Under the pieces are notes generated by a model. The model was not told the DNA's origin, did not search any database, and was given only the letters and a program-made list of their open reading frames with translations. From Chara braunii (taxonomy: Eukaryota; Streptophyta; Charophyceae; Charales; Characeae), in assembly GCA_003427395.1 (NCBI GenBank), contig BFEA01000464.1:709337-730318 (forward strand): a stretch of 20,982 nucleotides of DNA. The letters run 5' to 3'. A program made the translations under genes and the position numbers. Every line of letters begins with the position of its first letter. Positions within the stretch are counted from its first letter, which is position 1. Positions 10,507-18,666 of this stretch are shown in pieces.

Positions 10507-11082
10507 AAACGGTTGGCGGATTGTCTCGAATCAATCCGAACCTCGGAGACGACGTCATTGTCTGGAACTCAATGCCTTCCGGGAAGCGAGACGACAACAT
10601 ACCACGGGTGCGGCAGCGACAAGCTGGAACCGTGTTCCGTTTCGCCTCAAAAGGAAGTTGGGATTAATCCGAACCGCGAAGGCCGTGCCATCGAGGGAGC
10701 ACAACTGTTTACAGAACTCGAACGGGTGGTCCGGGTTTCCGAAAACCCTGACGACGAAATTCGGATTCATCCGAACTAGGAAGCCATGTCTGCCATGACA
10801 GACGATCGGTGTCAGGATGCAGTATTGCTGTGCGTGGAAGCCCACAAGGAGCTGCAGGCGGACTGTCCGACTGAGGGTGAGTTGGCGACCAGTTCCAATG
10901 TTGAGCCCAACACACCCGGAGCCGAGTTAGCAGTCGTAAGCGACTCCCCGGTGAAAGCGGTCATGTCGGCGTCATTGAAAACTGCGGGGGCTCAGATGAA
11001 TCCGAACCAGGGCCCTGTGAACATGTCAGGCACACGGACGAAGGACTTCAATTGGCAGGCGTTGAGGGTTGTCGACTATTGA
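10507..11082 (+). pseudogene. Linker continuing the methyltransferase-like frame, with stops
   Basis: After the TAA at 10504 the same frame stays open to a TAG at 10777 and again to 11080. The longest ATG-started piece is 10786-11082 (MSAMTDDRCQDAVLLCVEA...). It is hydrophilic with no domain I recognise. Four copies of the 14-bp palindrome lie in it and are read in frame as ESIRTS, GINPN, IRIHPN and QMNPN. This frame continuity suggests it was coding sequence of the same protein, now interrupted; an untranslated region is the alternative. Confidence 0.4.
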
Positions 11083-11127
11083 CGACTTTGGACATGGACA
11101 ATTTCGCCGACGACCGGATTGATCCGA
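10526..11127. repeat. Dispersed palindrome cluster, five copies
   Basis: Copies are 10526-10539 (TCGAATCAATCCGA), 10659-10672 (TGGGATTAATCCGA), 10761-10774 (TCGGATTCATCCGA), 10992-11005 (TCAGATGAATCCGA) and 11114-11127 (CCGGATTGATCCGA). The right arm ATCCGA is perfect in all five while the left arm carries single changes in four. The following bases are ACC in three and ACT in one. Confidence 0.8.
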
Positions 11128-11992
11128 CACTCAGCGACGTCGGGATCGAGTTACCAGTTCAGCCGGGATACGACGATCCCTTGTACTCCGCCCTTCACAA
11201 CGAGGCAATGAAAGAGGACGTTCTGAAGAAGGCCTCTGATGCTGTTGGAGATAGATTTCTCTATTTGAGTGACGACGACAAAGACACAGCGTACGGGGAC
11301 AAGAAGTTAAGGGGGGGAGAGGTGTTGTTGGACATCCATGGGACATTGAGCCCAACATAATACGACACAGTGGCAATGGAGAAAACACAACCTGTCGATG
11401 TTGTGGACGTCGACGCTCTTTGTCCAGAGACGAATACGGTCATCGACGCCGACATCTCGAGCCTGTCAAGTTTCCCTGTGGGTTTGGAGCACGTCGTCGC
11501 CCCGTCGACGCGCGCAGGGGTGCCAATCATGTTGGGACTGCCGTCGGTGGGCTGTGGTGAAGTGGTAGCTAGGCCGGGTAAGCACTGACTTTCTCTGCTT
11601 TCTTCCCGCTCGTCAGCCCGTTCGTGAAGTGTTGTTTGCTTCGTCGATTTCGGGGAGGTGTATAGGCGGCCGCCAACTGGATTGTGACGATGTGCTTCGT
11701 GAGGTGCTGTTTGGTTGGTTGCTCTTGCGAAGTTGTGTTGTTGATCTCCTGCTGAACTCTCTGGGTGGCTATTTCTTGTACAGGTCGACGAACTTGTGGA
11801 CAAACACCCATGTCGCAGGAGCCGCCTGCCCTCGCCAGGTTGTCAGTCCTGGTTGCGGGAGGCACTGGTCGTCGCAATGTCACTGATGCGTTTCCTGGGG
11901 ACACTAAGCCTCGAGGCCCTCCCAGAAGGGTAGTCGTGCCCGTATTGGGCTCCCGCACAAGACTCGTTGCAGAGGCAGCGGGTGTTGCCTAA
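11094..11992 (+). pseudogene. Acidic linker region, two exons and one in-frame stop
   Basis: An ATG at 11094 opens MDNFADDRIDPTLSDVGIEL... to a TAA at 11358. The same frame continues directly with VAMEKTQPVDVVDVDALCPE... to a donor (CCGG|GTAAGC) at 11578. Joined to the acceptor at 11783 it reads on in phase through PGRRTCGQTPMSQEPPALAR to a TAA at 11990. Beyond this stop the frame is open again for about 50 codons (KDCKEFLLEACRDIKDS). The composition is acidic, then Arg/Pro-rich, with no recognised domain. Its position between the methyltransferase-like part and the ULP1 exon suggests a linker in a single long protein. Confidence 0.4.
11578..11783 (+). other. Candidate 206-bp spliceosomal intron
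   Basis: GTAAGC at the 5' end and ATTTCTTGTACAG at the 3' end are good splice signals. The interior is T/G-rich, unlike the flanking exons. Removing it keeps the reading frame from PSVGCGEVVARPG into RRTCGQTP. No branch point was chosen. Confidence 0.6.
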
Positions 11993-12210
11993 AAAGACTG
12001 CAAGGAATTCCTTCTCGAGGCTTGCAGGGATATAAAGGACAGTGCTAGTTTAGAATCAACTGTGTGTAGAAGGTCCAGAAGTAGAGGTGACGTTATGCGT
12101 GAACTTTTCGGACCACAGAGTAGCGGTTCCTTGGACCATGGCCGCTAGGACGACATTTTCTCATAGTGCCCCGTCCTTTGTGCTTGCTGTGTGCTGCGGG
12201 TGTTTGTTGA

Positions 12211-12918
12211 ACAGGGTTTCCTCGAGATGGAAGAGCGGTCCTTGAAGACGTTATCTGCTCCCGGTTGCCGCTCACTATCATCGTCGCGCGTTTGTCGTCG
12301 CACAGTTTACAGGTATCCGTCAAGGACATCGTCGCACTCGTGGATAGATCCGGGGAGCTCAACGATGAGGTTGTCAATTTCTACATGGCGATGCTACTGG
12401 AGTACTGCGGCCGGACTGCCGCTACCATGAAGACATACACCTTTAACTCCTTCTTCGCCTCTTCACTGCTTCTGCGAGGTCCGGCAGCTGTTCTCAGATG
12501 GGCTAAAGATGTCGACCTCCTGTCTCATGACCTCGTCTTGGCACCAGTGCACAAGGACGGCGAACACTGGAGCCTTTTGGCCATTGACTTCTCTGGACGT
12601 GTTTTGGAAATCTATGATTCTTTCTCGTGTTCGTTATCCAAAGATTCCTTCTACTCCGCACTTCTGGATAAAACTGTTAAATTTTTGAATACGGTGGCAG
12701 GTGCCGCCGGTGATGGTCGCACTTTCGACCACTTCGCTCTCGAGGTTAGCGTGAAAGGTGTCCCTCGGCAGCACGACGGGGCTAGTTGCGGGGTGTTCAT
12801 GTTGATGTTCGCTTCCTGTTTGGCGAGAGGTTTACGTCCACCTTTTGGTTTCTCCCATAGACACATCTCCTCTATCAGAGCTAGACTAGCTTTGGCGATT
12901 TGCGATGTTGGTAGGTAA
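12211..12918 (+). CDS. ULP1/C48-family SUMO-type cysteine protease (exon)
   Basis: The frame opens after a TGA near 12208, close to an acceptor-like GTTGAACAG, and runs to a TAA at 12916. Nearby GTAGGT and GTAAGC could be donors of a further exon. Family landmarks appear in order: ELNDEVVNFYM, TYTFNSFF, RWAKDVDLLSHDLVLAPVH, GEHWSLLAIDF, IYDSF and PRQHDGASCGVF. The C48 catalytic set is complete: His at 12565, Asp at 12616, Gln at 12769 and Cys at 12787. Such proteases cleave SUMO-like modifiers in the nucleus and are often captured by DNA transposons (CACTA, Mutator and KDZ groups). The length, about 200 residues, is normal for the domain alone. It has no visible ATG of its own, so it is probably the C-terminal exon of the upstream gene. 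It is the best-preserved coding block in the window. Confidence 0.85.
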   Translation, partial: TGFPRDGRAVLEDVICSRLPLTIIVARLSSHSLQVSVKDIVALVDRSGELNDEVVNFYMAMLLEYCGRTAATMKTYTFNSFFASSLLLRGPAAVLRWAKDVDLLSHDLVLAPVHKDGEHWSLLAIDFSGRVLEIYDSFSCSLSKDSFYSALLDKTVKFLNTVAGAAGDGRTFDHFALEVSVKGVPRQHDGASCGVFMLMFASCLARGLRPPFGFSHRHISSIRARLALAICDVGR

Positions 12919-13803
12919 GCGTCTATCTCTTTGTTGATCATGTAGTGTAGAAGGGTTGACGTAGAAGAACATTTCGTTCTTCTCCAGACAAAATTTGTTC
13001 CTTTTCATTTTTTCTGTGAGGGACTGGTGGGTGTTCTCGGTTTGGTTCAGAGCAGAACTGGCTGTCACTGCCAGGATATCTCCAGGTGAGCTTGTCATGT
13101 TCCCGTCGTGTTTGTCGTCGACAATATTGTTCTTTCTCATTGGATTTCAATTATCACGAACGTCCCCGTTGTTGGGGCGCCTGTTTCGTGATTGAATATC
13201 TCGCTTTCGTCATTTTGTGCCTTGTGTGGTGTGATGTTCTGCCCGCATACTCGGATGCATCCGGACTCGTACTAACTCTATGCTTTTCTGCCTCTCTCTC
13301 CAACCTCCCCTGTCGTTTACACTCATCTATGCATTTTCACTTTGAATGTTGTGAGGCGTCACAGAGAAAAAAATACAACACACGGACCTCTTTATACATT
13401 TGATGGCCCGTCTGGCCCTCCGCACTGTGTGCTTTGTGATTCCGACATTGAATGCTGTCAATTCTTTGGCCCGACAAAGCTCCCCTTCTGCACGAGCATT
13501 CATACATTCGGTTCCTATGCATTACCCAATACAATGAAAAATTTGAATGTGTCGAGAGGGAAAACCCAAAAAGGCGACGCCAATGGCTGCTCGAATGTGA
13601 CGAGATTTGAATTAAGGTGGCGCGGCTGAAAATACAATTGCATGATTGGACAAAATTGGATGTGGTGACGGAAGGATAAATCACAAGGCGAAGACGATTG
13701 ATACTACAAAGTGACACAAACTGAATTGAGCTGACACTCATGAACAAATAACCATTGCATGATTGGTGAACGCCTCAATTTCCGAAAAACGAATTCAAGA
13801 ATC

Positions 13804-13805
<2 letters not shown>
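12919..13805. other. Non-coding stretch
   Basis: No frame shows a recognisable protein. A Cys-containing open frame at 13342-13629 (HCVLCDSDIECC) is unsupported by anything else. A short direct repeat, ATTGCATGATTGG, occurs near 13637 and 13755. One palindrome copy lies at 13251. It may hold the 3' UTR or terminal part of the upstream gene or element. Confidence 0.4.
13251..13264. repeat. Dispersed 14-bp palindrome
   Basis: TCGGATGCATCCGG, with one change in the last base of the right arm. Confidence 0.8.

Positions 13806-13882
<77 letters not shown>
13806..13882. repeat. Compound microsatellite (CT)28 then (CA)n
   Basis: 28 uninterrupted CT units (13806-13861) pass directly into about ten CA units. 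On the minus strand this creates a spurious Arg-Glu repeat frame. A looser CT-rich, CTCTGT-type tract continues at 14088-14190. Confidence 0.95.
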
Positions 13883-13943
13883 CCACAGCTGTGTCTAGTG
13901 CGCTCATTTGCTGTTTGCTTCGGACTGCCTTTCCCCTGTCATC

Positions 13944-13957
13944 TCGGATGCATCCGA
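13944..13957. repeat. Dispersed 14-bp palindrome
   Basis: TCGGATGCATCCGA, followed by ACTTGGCTTA. The context resembles the copies at 14558 (ACTTCGCTTA) and 14837 (GCTTCGCTTA), so this is probably a third, more decayed member of that duplicated unit. Confidence 0.85.
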
Positions 13958-14241
13958 ACTTGGCTTACTCTCGCCTAACGAAAACCTTGCAACTCTTGTA
14001 CAGCTACACTTGTGGTTTTCACGTGTTCCTTGAACATGCGTCTCCTGTGCCACGTCAACATGAAAAGAAAATTCAGTGCGATCATCCACACTCTCTCTGT
14101 CTCTCTCTGTGTCTCTGTATATGTCCCTGTCTCTGTCTCTATCTCCCTCTCCATCTCTTTGACGCGCTCTTTCTATCTCTGTTAGCTCTGTCTAGATCAT
14201 AGCGAAGCGACTCACAGCCGAGACACTTCAGATGGATTAAA

Positions 14242-14424
14242 AATGTGGTGGATGATGGTACAATGTGGTGGATGATGGTGGATACTTCTTGAACTGTGTC
14301 CCAAAAAGCACAGGGGAAGCTTCAAACTGAAGGGTCTATACTAGTTCGATGATGGTGGATACTTCTTGAACTGTGTCCCAAAAAGCACAGGGGAAGCTTC
14401 AAACTGAAGGGTCTATACTAGTTC
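14242..14424 (+). repeat. Exact 77-bp tandem duplication with a short 20-bp repeat in front
   Basis: 14271-14347 and 14348-14424 are identical by eye, beginning GATGATGGTGGATACTTC and ending TATACTAGTTC. Just upstream AATGTGGTGGATGATGGT occurs twice, 20 bases apart (14242 and 14262). Lack of divergence means a recent duplication or an assembly artefact. A variant palindrome, TCGGATACGTCCGT (14431-14444), follows. Confidence 0.9.
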
Positions 14425-14530
14425 GAGACTTCGGATACGTCCGTAACACGAAATGTTGTGGGTGACTATACGGTGCTTGTCTTTTCCATCTCTCAGCCCT
14501 CTTACGTGCTAATATGCCATTTTTTACGGG

Positions 14531-15098
14531 CTTCCTCTCTGTCAATCTCCTGTGATCTCGGATATATCCGAACTTCGCTTATCTGGAAAAATCACATTGC
14601 CTTGCTGCTCTTCTGCAACGATCGTCTAAAATGCTTTTAAAAGCGAGGCTGATGATCTCCGCGTGTACTCGACCCTGCGCCGTCCGTGCGGCGTCTCGAT
14701 AAAATTAAGTACAGTCTCTCTGAGACACTCTGTCTCTCGTTTTTTTTGTCTCTCTCTCTCTTTCTATATCTCTCGCTCTTCAAATGTAAACGACCATTTA
14801 TTGTGGACTTCCTCTGTCTGTCTATCTCCTGTGATCTCAGATACATCCGAGCTTCGCTTATCTTGGAAATTCACATTACCTTGCTGCTCTCCTACAACGA
14901 TCGTCTGAAATGCTTTAAAAACGAGGCTGATGGTCTACGCGTATGCTCGACCCTGCGTCTCCTGAAAATTAAGTACAGTCTCTCTAAGACTCTCTGTCTC
15001 TCGCTCTTTCTGTCTCTTTCTCGCTTGCTCTTTCTGTCTCTCTCTCTCTTTCTATCTCTCTCGCTCTACACATGTACACGATCATCGGTGCAGAACTC
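14531..15098 (+). repeat. Two diverged copies of a 0.28-kb unit
   Basis: Copy A (about 14531-14809) and copy B (about 14810-15098) align throughout. Each has TCCTGTGATCTC followed by a palindrome (14558-14571 TCGGATATATCCGA; 14837-14850 TCAGATACATCCGA) and then TTCGCTTATCT. Next come CATTGCCTTGCTGCTC/CATTACCTTGCTGCTC, ACGATCGTCT, GAGGCTGATG, CTCGACCCTGCG and TTAAGTACAGTCTCTCT, and each ends in a CT-rich tract. No coding potential is seen. The strongly conserved blocks outside the CT tract argue against simple microsatellite growth; it could be a non-autonomous element. Confidence 0.8.
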
Positions 15099-15249
15099 CA
15101 ATTTATTCTGGTCCTCACACTTCTAAATACAAGTCATCCTACTCCTCTAAGACTGTGAAGAGCCACAACTCATTTTACTCACAAACTCGAGTTTGTGTCA
15201 TTATACTGTTCTGATTCGGATGAGTGGGATGCTCAACTCCAAGTGAAAC

Positions 15250-15545
15250 TATGACACAGTGTAATATATTACTCTGTTCTGGTGTTCCACATCTGGACAC
15301 AGGAGATATATGTATTGAGGCAGCAATACATATAACACAGTGGTAGCAGATATATGTACTGACTTAGAGGCGTATAACACAGTGTATACTCTGTTGTGGT
15401 GTTCCACATCTGGACACATCCGAACCACGAGAGGAGCGCAACAGATATATGTACTGACTGTGCTCCTCGCCTCAAAGCTGATTTTACTCCTTGTTCGGAT
15501 GTATCCGGATCTGGAATACTACACCAGACTATACACTGTGTCATA
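15250..15545. mobile_element. MITE-like element with terminal inverted repeats
   Basis: TATGACACAGTGTA at 15250-15263 is matched by its exact reverse complement at 15532-15545. Weaker inverted similarity extends inward (TCTGGTGT..TCCA against TGGA..ACACCAGA). The interior holds a direct repeat (about 30 bases at 15271-15300 and 15388-15417, one mismatch), AGATATATGTA motifs and one palindrome (15495-15508). No coding capacity is convincing. I cannot identify a clear target-site duplication, so the element class is unassigned. Confidence 0.6.
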
Positions 15546-15845
15546 AATTCGTTTCAAAATAGTACACACAATAATGTACTATTTTAACGAATAACATGTT
15601 AAAGACTAAGGAACCTATATACTACCTAGTAACAACATAGTTCCTGAATCGTAGCAAAAACCAACCACCGAAAAACGTTTGTGAGTCCAAAAAAAGGAGA
15701 GAGTCCAATTTTTCCTATGGGACCCGGGCCCACCTGGGTAAACAATTGACCCACTGGGTCCAGGCCCCTCCAATCTTAACATTAAAATTGACGAGGGCCT
15801 TGTCAAAGAAAATAGCCGGAAAGTTACGATGCCTTAGTTCTAATT
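15546..15845. other. Flank 3' of the retroelement, non-coding
   Basis: AT-rich apart from a GC-rich patch at 15718-15770. There GGGCCCACCTGGGT and ACCCACTGGGTCCAGGCCC can pair imperfectly as a hairpin around AAACAATTG. It lies downstream of the minus-strand reverse transcriptase and may be its 3' untranslated part. No gene is seen. Confidence 0.4.
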
Positions 15846-16510
15846 TCAAGGAAAATAAAAAGGAGATTTTCGTCGCAGGCAATGTGCCCATGTCAAAGCC
15901 TCATGAAAAAAGGATGTAATAACCGCAACTTTCTGCTGCTTACTGCAAAAAAAATTAACGTTTTGTACATTATGAAAAATAATACCCTTCCCATCCTGTA
16001 AGTTCTCCTGGTTCTTGTGCAGAGCTTGGCAGTATACCCGGGCCGATTTGTTGCCTTTTAGAATCCGGCAGCCAAGATACGACCATTCTGAACCATCACT
16101 AGTACTTTTTAGTGTCAGATGACATTTTTCATTGTAACAGGAATTCTTGAACTTAGTCAAGATGGTAGCTGCTGTCTGCTGTGATTTTTCGTCGTCTTCC
16201 GTATACCTGATGAAGATGGACACATCATCAATCAGTCTGCACCCTTTCAGTAAACGATCATCGTTTCCCAAACTCCAAAGAACGGTGAACTCGTTGTGAG
16301 CACACATTAGACAGACGAGAGCAGGACTAGAGGATTTGCCCATAGGCATTCCCAGATTCTGCCTCAGCATGGATCCCATGGCCATGGTGAAGGTGTTAGA
16401 AAGGTCATAATCAATATACCGTACTAATAGGGAAAAGTTAACAGATCTAAATCCTACCTCACTCACCGCAACCTTGCTCAGTCTAACAAGCTTCTTTTGC
16501 TCATGAACCA
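15846..16510 (-). pseudogene. Reverse transcriptase, C-terminal palm block
   Basis: An open frame of about 206 residues from the first ATG, extending upstream to the frame change near 16505 (EQKKLVRLSKVAV). YDLSNTF is followed by GMPMGKSSSPALVCLMC (ATG-numbered residues 39-55) and RLIDDVSIF (77-85), where the paired Asp are the motif C metal ligands. After this come YLGCRIL and a short C-terminal tail to a stop at 15846. The thumb region looks short. The catalytic residues visible here are intact although the rest of the element is broken. Confidence 0.7.
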
Positions 16511-18139
16511 GGCATTTGAAAATCCTTTGTCCTCAAAAACACTCACCGCCCACTCTACTTCCGTCAGAATCGCCGAATGCGGCAATTGACATAACATTTC
16601 TTTAACGTCAAAACTCCCGGCCAACAACTGGTCCTATGGTCGCATACCCATATTAACAACATGCAAAAACCCCGGTAACGCCTGAGTACTTCGTAAATTA
16701 AAATGACACAATAAAGAAAGTCGTTTAAGGAATTCATGAACACAAGAAGAGACCAACCTGGATGCTCAACGAGACGACTCTGACCATAAGGGGCAGATGG
16801 GCCTCCACTTATTTACATCTTTATGTTTTTGAACCATGTAAGCTCTACCTAGCTTCCCTGAATTACCCCATGGAGCCAACCGAGTGAACTTCCCTAATTT
16901 GTACCTCTCCTTACAACCATTCAAAACGGTATTCTCGTCCTCATTCATTATCTGCAGACGTGGGTTCTTAATGAACAACTTAGTTAATCCCTGCGCATAT
17001 ATTGTTGAACAACACACAAAGGTGTCACCAACATTATGATCTAAATGACACAAAACCAAACCATCAAACAACTTATTACAGCGAATAACCTCCCCTTCCG
17101 CTATGTATCTCGATCACCCATCTTAATGAGAAAAAGAATCTCCTAATCGAGAAGTGCATATGTTCAACTCCCTACCAAATAATTTCGTCAATGAGAGATT
17201 AATATATTTACATAGCTGATCTACATCAGATGCATAATCGGGAGATACTATATCCTTGGAGTTCCCTAGGTAAGTAGGAAGAAAAACGACCTGACTAAAT
17301 CGAAAGGATACGTGCCCATCTACCATAGGAAACGACACATCCGAGTGCGCACATGAGCAAACAAGCTCATGTATTGCCGAAAACTTAAGGACATTGTATA
17401 TTGAATCCCCTATACCCCGATTCTTAGTCGAGACGAGTCTAAAACGACGATACACAACATCCAAGTACACCAAAGGTAAGTCTAATTCACGCATGACCTG
17501 CTTGCAGATCCCCCGAATCCTATCCTTAATCAGCCGATCGTCGTATCTTATCCTAATAATTAATATAGTCGACAAGCAAAGAGAGTGTTTCTTACGACAG
17601 ACATTCGACATAATAAATTTAAAATGTGTGCGAGAGCGTTTACATGAGACAGTCTGAACAGCTTCCTAAAGCCGAATCAACACTCTGATATCGTAATCCT
17701 TCAAGTTTCTCCTGGTAGAAGGGGAAGATAGAAAACTAATAATTGTATTCTTAAGGGGTAAGGCACAGGAGCAGTAGAGCGAGACAGAATGAAGAAGAAC
17801 GTAGGTGTCAGCCTTTAGCAAAGATCTACAGTGTTTGAGAAGAGAAATAGGAAGATTGGTGGCAGAGATAGTGGACGAACCAAACAAGCGCCGGATAAGT
17901 TTCCAGTTTTCCGAGAGGGAGGAGCTGGATACAACCTGGATAAAAAATGGAGTAGTAACGCCCCTTTCCGTAGCACGCTGGAGAATAGAGATCAAACTAA
18001 AGGATTCCAAACCAAACGAAGAGGAGAAAAGCAAGGGTTCCCAAAGACTCAAGGGTTTTGAAGTCAACGAAGTCGCAGAAGAAGATAGTTCAATCCCACT
18101 CTCCTTCCTCTTTCTTTTCAACCTCTCTCTTTTACCGGG

Positions 18140-18449
18140 TCAGTGTTGTACGTGATATCGTTTTCTCCTAGGGCCAGAATTCAGCGCTGGACTCAAAGAT
18201 TTAATGAAAAATTTCTCCAACCCAATGAGGTCATGCTCCGAAGAAGTACAAATTAGAATAACAACATAAGAATTAATACCTACGCTCCTCAACCACTCAT
18301 ATAGTTTCTTATTCCCTCGTGTCCTCCCCAAGGGTAGAGTAGAGGCTAAATGCTCCTTCCATCTCATAGTAAGATCTCATAGTAAGAGTCCTCTTCGTAC
18401 AACCAATATATACATGTTGAAACCACGGGGAAACTAAAGCATATACGAC
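18140..18449 (-). pseudogene. GIY-YIG endonuclease domain split by a 13-bp duplication
   Basis: VVYALV and VYIGCTKRTLTMR are in one frame (from 18449). The continuation with KEHLAST, KKLYEWLRSVG and LEKFFIKSLSPALN is in another (from 18367). The offset equals the 13-base tandem duplication at 18362-18387, so that insertion alone accounts for the frame break. The family's Tyr pair, an Arg, a His and the distal Glu (LEKFF) can all be placed. The domain nicks target DNA in Penelope-like elements. The frame ends at an in-frame TGA (18140) and then continues into a Lys/Arg-rich linker. Confidence 0.75.
18362..18387. repeat. 13-bp tandem duplication
   Basis: TCTCATAGTAAGA is present twice in direct, perfect tandem (18362-18374, 18375-18387). 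Its length is one more than a multiple of three and it breaks the GIY-YIG frame. Confidence 0.95.
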
Positions 18450-18513
18450 CAGTCGTGGACATAGAGAGAAGTCATAACCACTACTAATTAAAGCAACTAA
18501 AATATCAGAGATC

Positions 18514-18666
18514 TTACCACACCACTAGATGCCTCCTTGAAGTATCAATAGGATTATAACAAGGCGATAAATAATTTGAAGGTGCTTCGATGGCAAATCC
18601 TTCTGGAAGTCCCGACAAAACAAAGCCAAATTCCAAAGTGAAGACACACTCAGGGAGTCCCCTCAT
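18514..18666 (-). CDS. Small ORF upstream of the GIY-YIG domain, possible retroelement N-terminus
   Basis: A 50-codon frame with ATG at 18666 (MRGLPECVFTLEFGFVLSG... PCYNPIDTSRRHL) ends in TAA at 18514. Another frame then opens (GKISDILVALISSGYDF) and runs into the GIY-YIG domain. It could be the decayed N-terminus of the same protein. No independent family was recognised. Confidence 0.3.
   Translation of the reverse strand: MRGLPECVFTLEFGFVLSGLPEGFAIEAPSNYLSPCYNPIDTSRRHLVVW

Larger units (their letters stand above)
15846..18449 (-). mobile_element. Penelope-like retroelement, GIY-YIG domain before reverse transcriptase, decayed
   Basis: Reading 18449 down to 15846, a GIY-YIG endonuclease comes first (VVYALVSP, VYIGCTKRT, RWKEHL, then EKFFIKSLSPALN). 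A central region follows with HELVCSCAHSD and VDGHVSFRFSQ, and then the reverse transcriptase. Its landmarks are LVLCHLDHNVGDTFVCC, KHKDVNKWRPICPLW, SFDVKEMLCQLPHSAI (catalytic Asp at 16607-16609), GMPMGKSSSP and RLIDDVSIF. One frame carries through 18367-16510 except for stops at 18140 (TGA), 17666 (TAG), 17123 (TAA), 17114 (TGA), 16766 (TGA) and 16634 (TAG). A frame change near 16505 leads into the intact 15846-16466 block. GIY-YIG upstream of the RT is the permuted order described for the Chlamys/Naiad clade of Penelope-like elements, known from green algae. Neither terminal repeat was identified. The element is inactive as it stands. Confidence 0.75.

Noticed and set aside
13704-13907. Minus-strand frame of alternating Arg-Glu and matching plus-strand Ser-Leu frames
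   Set aside because: Pure translation of the CT microsatellite.
14649-14700. CTGATGA followed by stem-like sequence, as in a hammerhead ribozyme (also CTGATGA at 16207)
   Set aside because: I could not place the GAAA box and the three helices around a cleavage site; the 16207 match lies inside reverse transcriptase coding sequence and the duplicate near 14927 does not keep the CTGATGA.
15269-15544. 91-codon minus-strand open frame
   Set aside because: Falls inside the inverted-repeat element, contains its internal repeat twice (VQMWNT), and has no domain.
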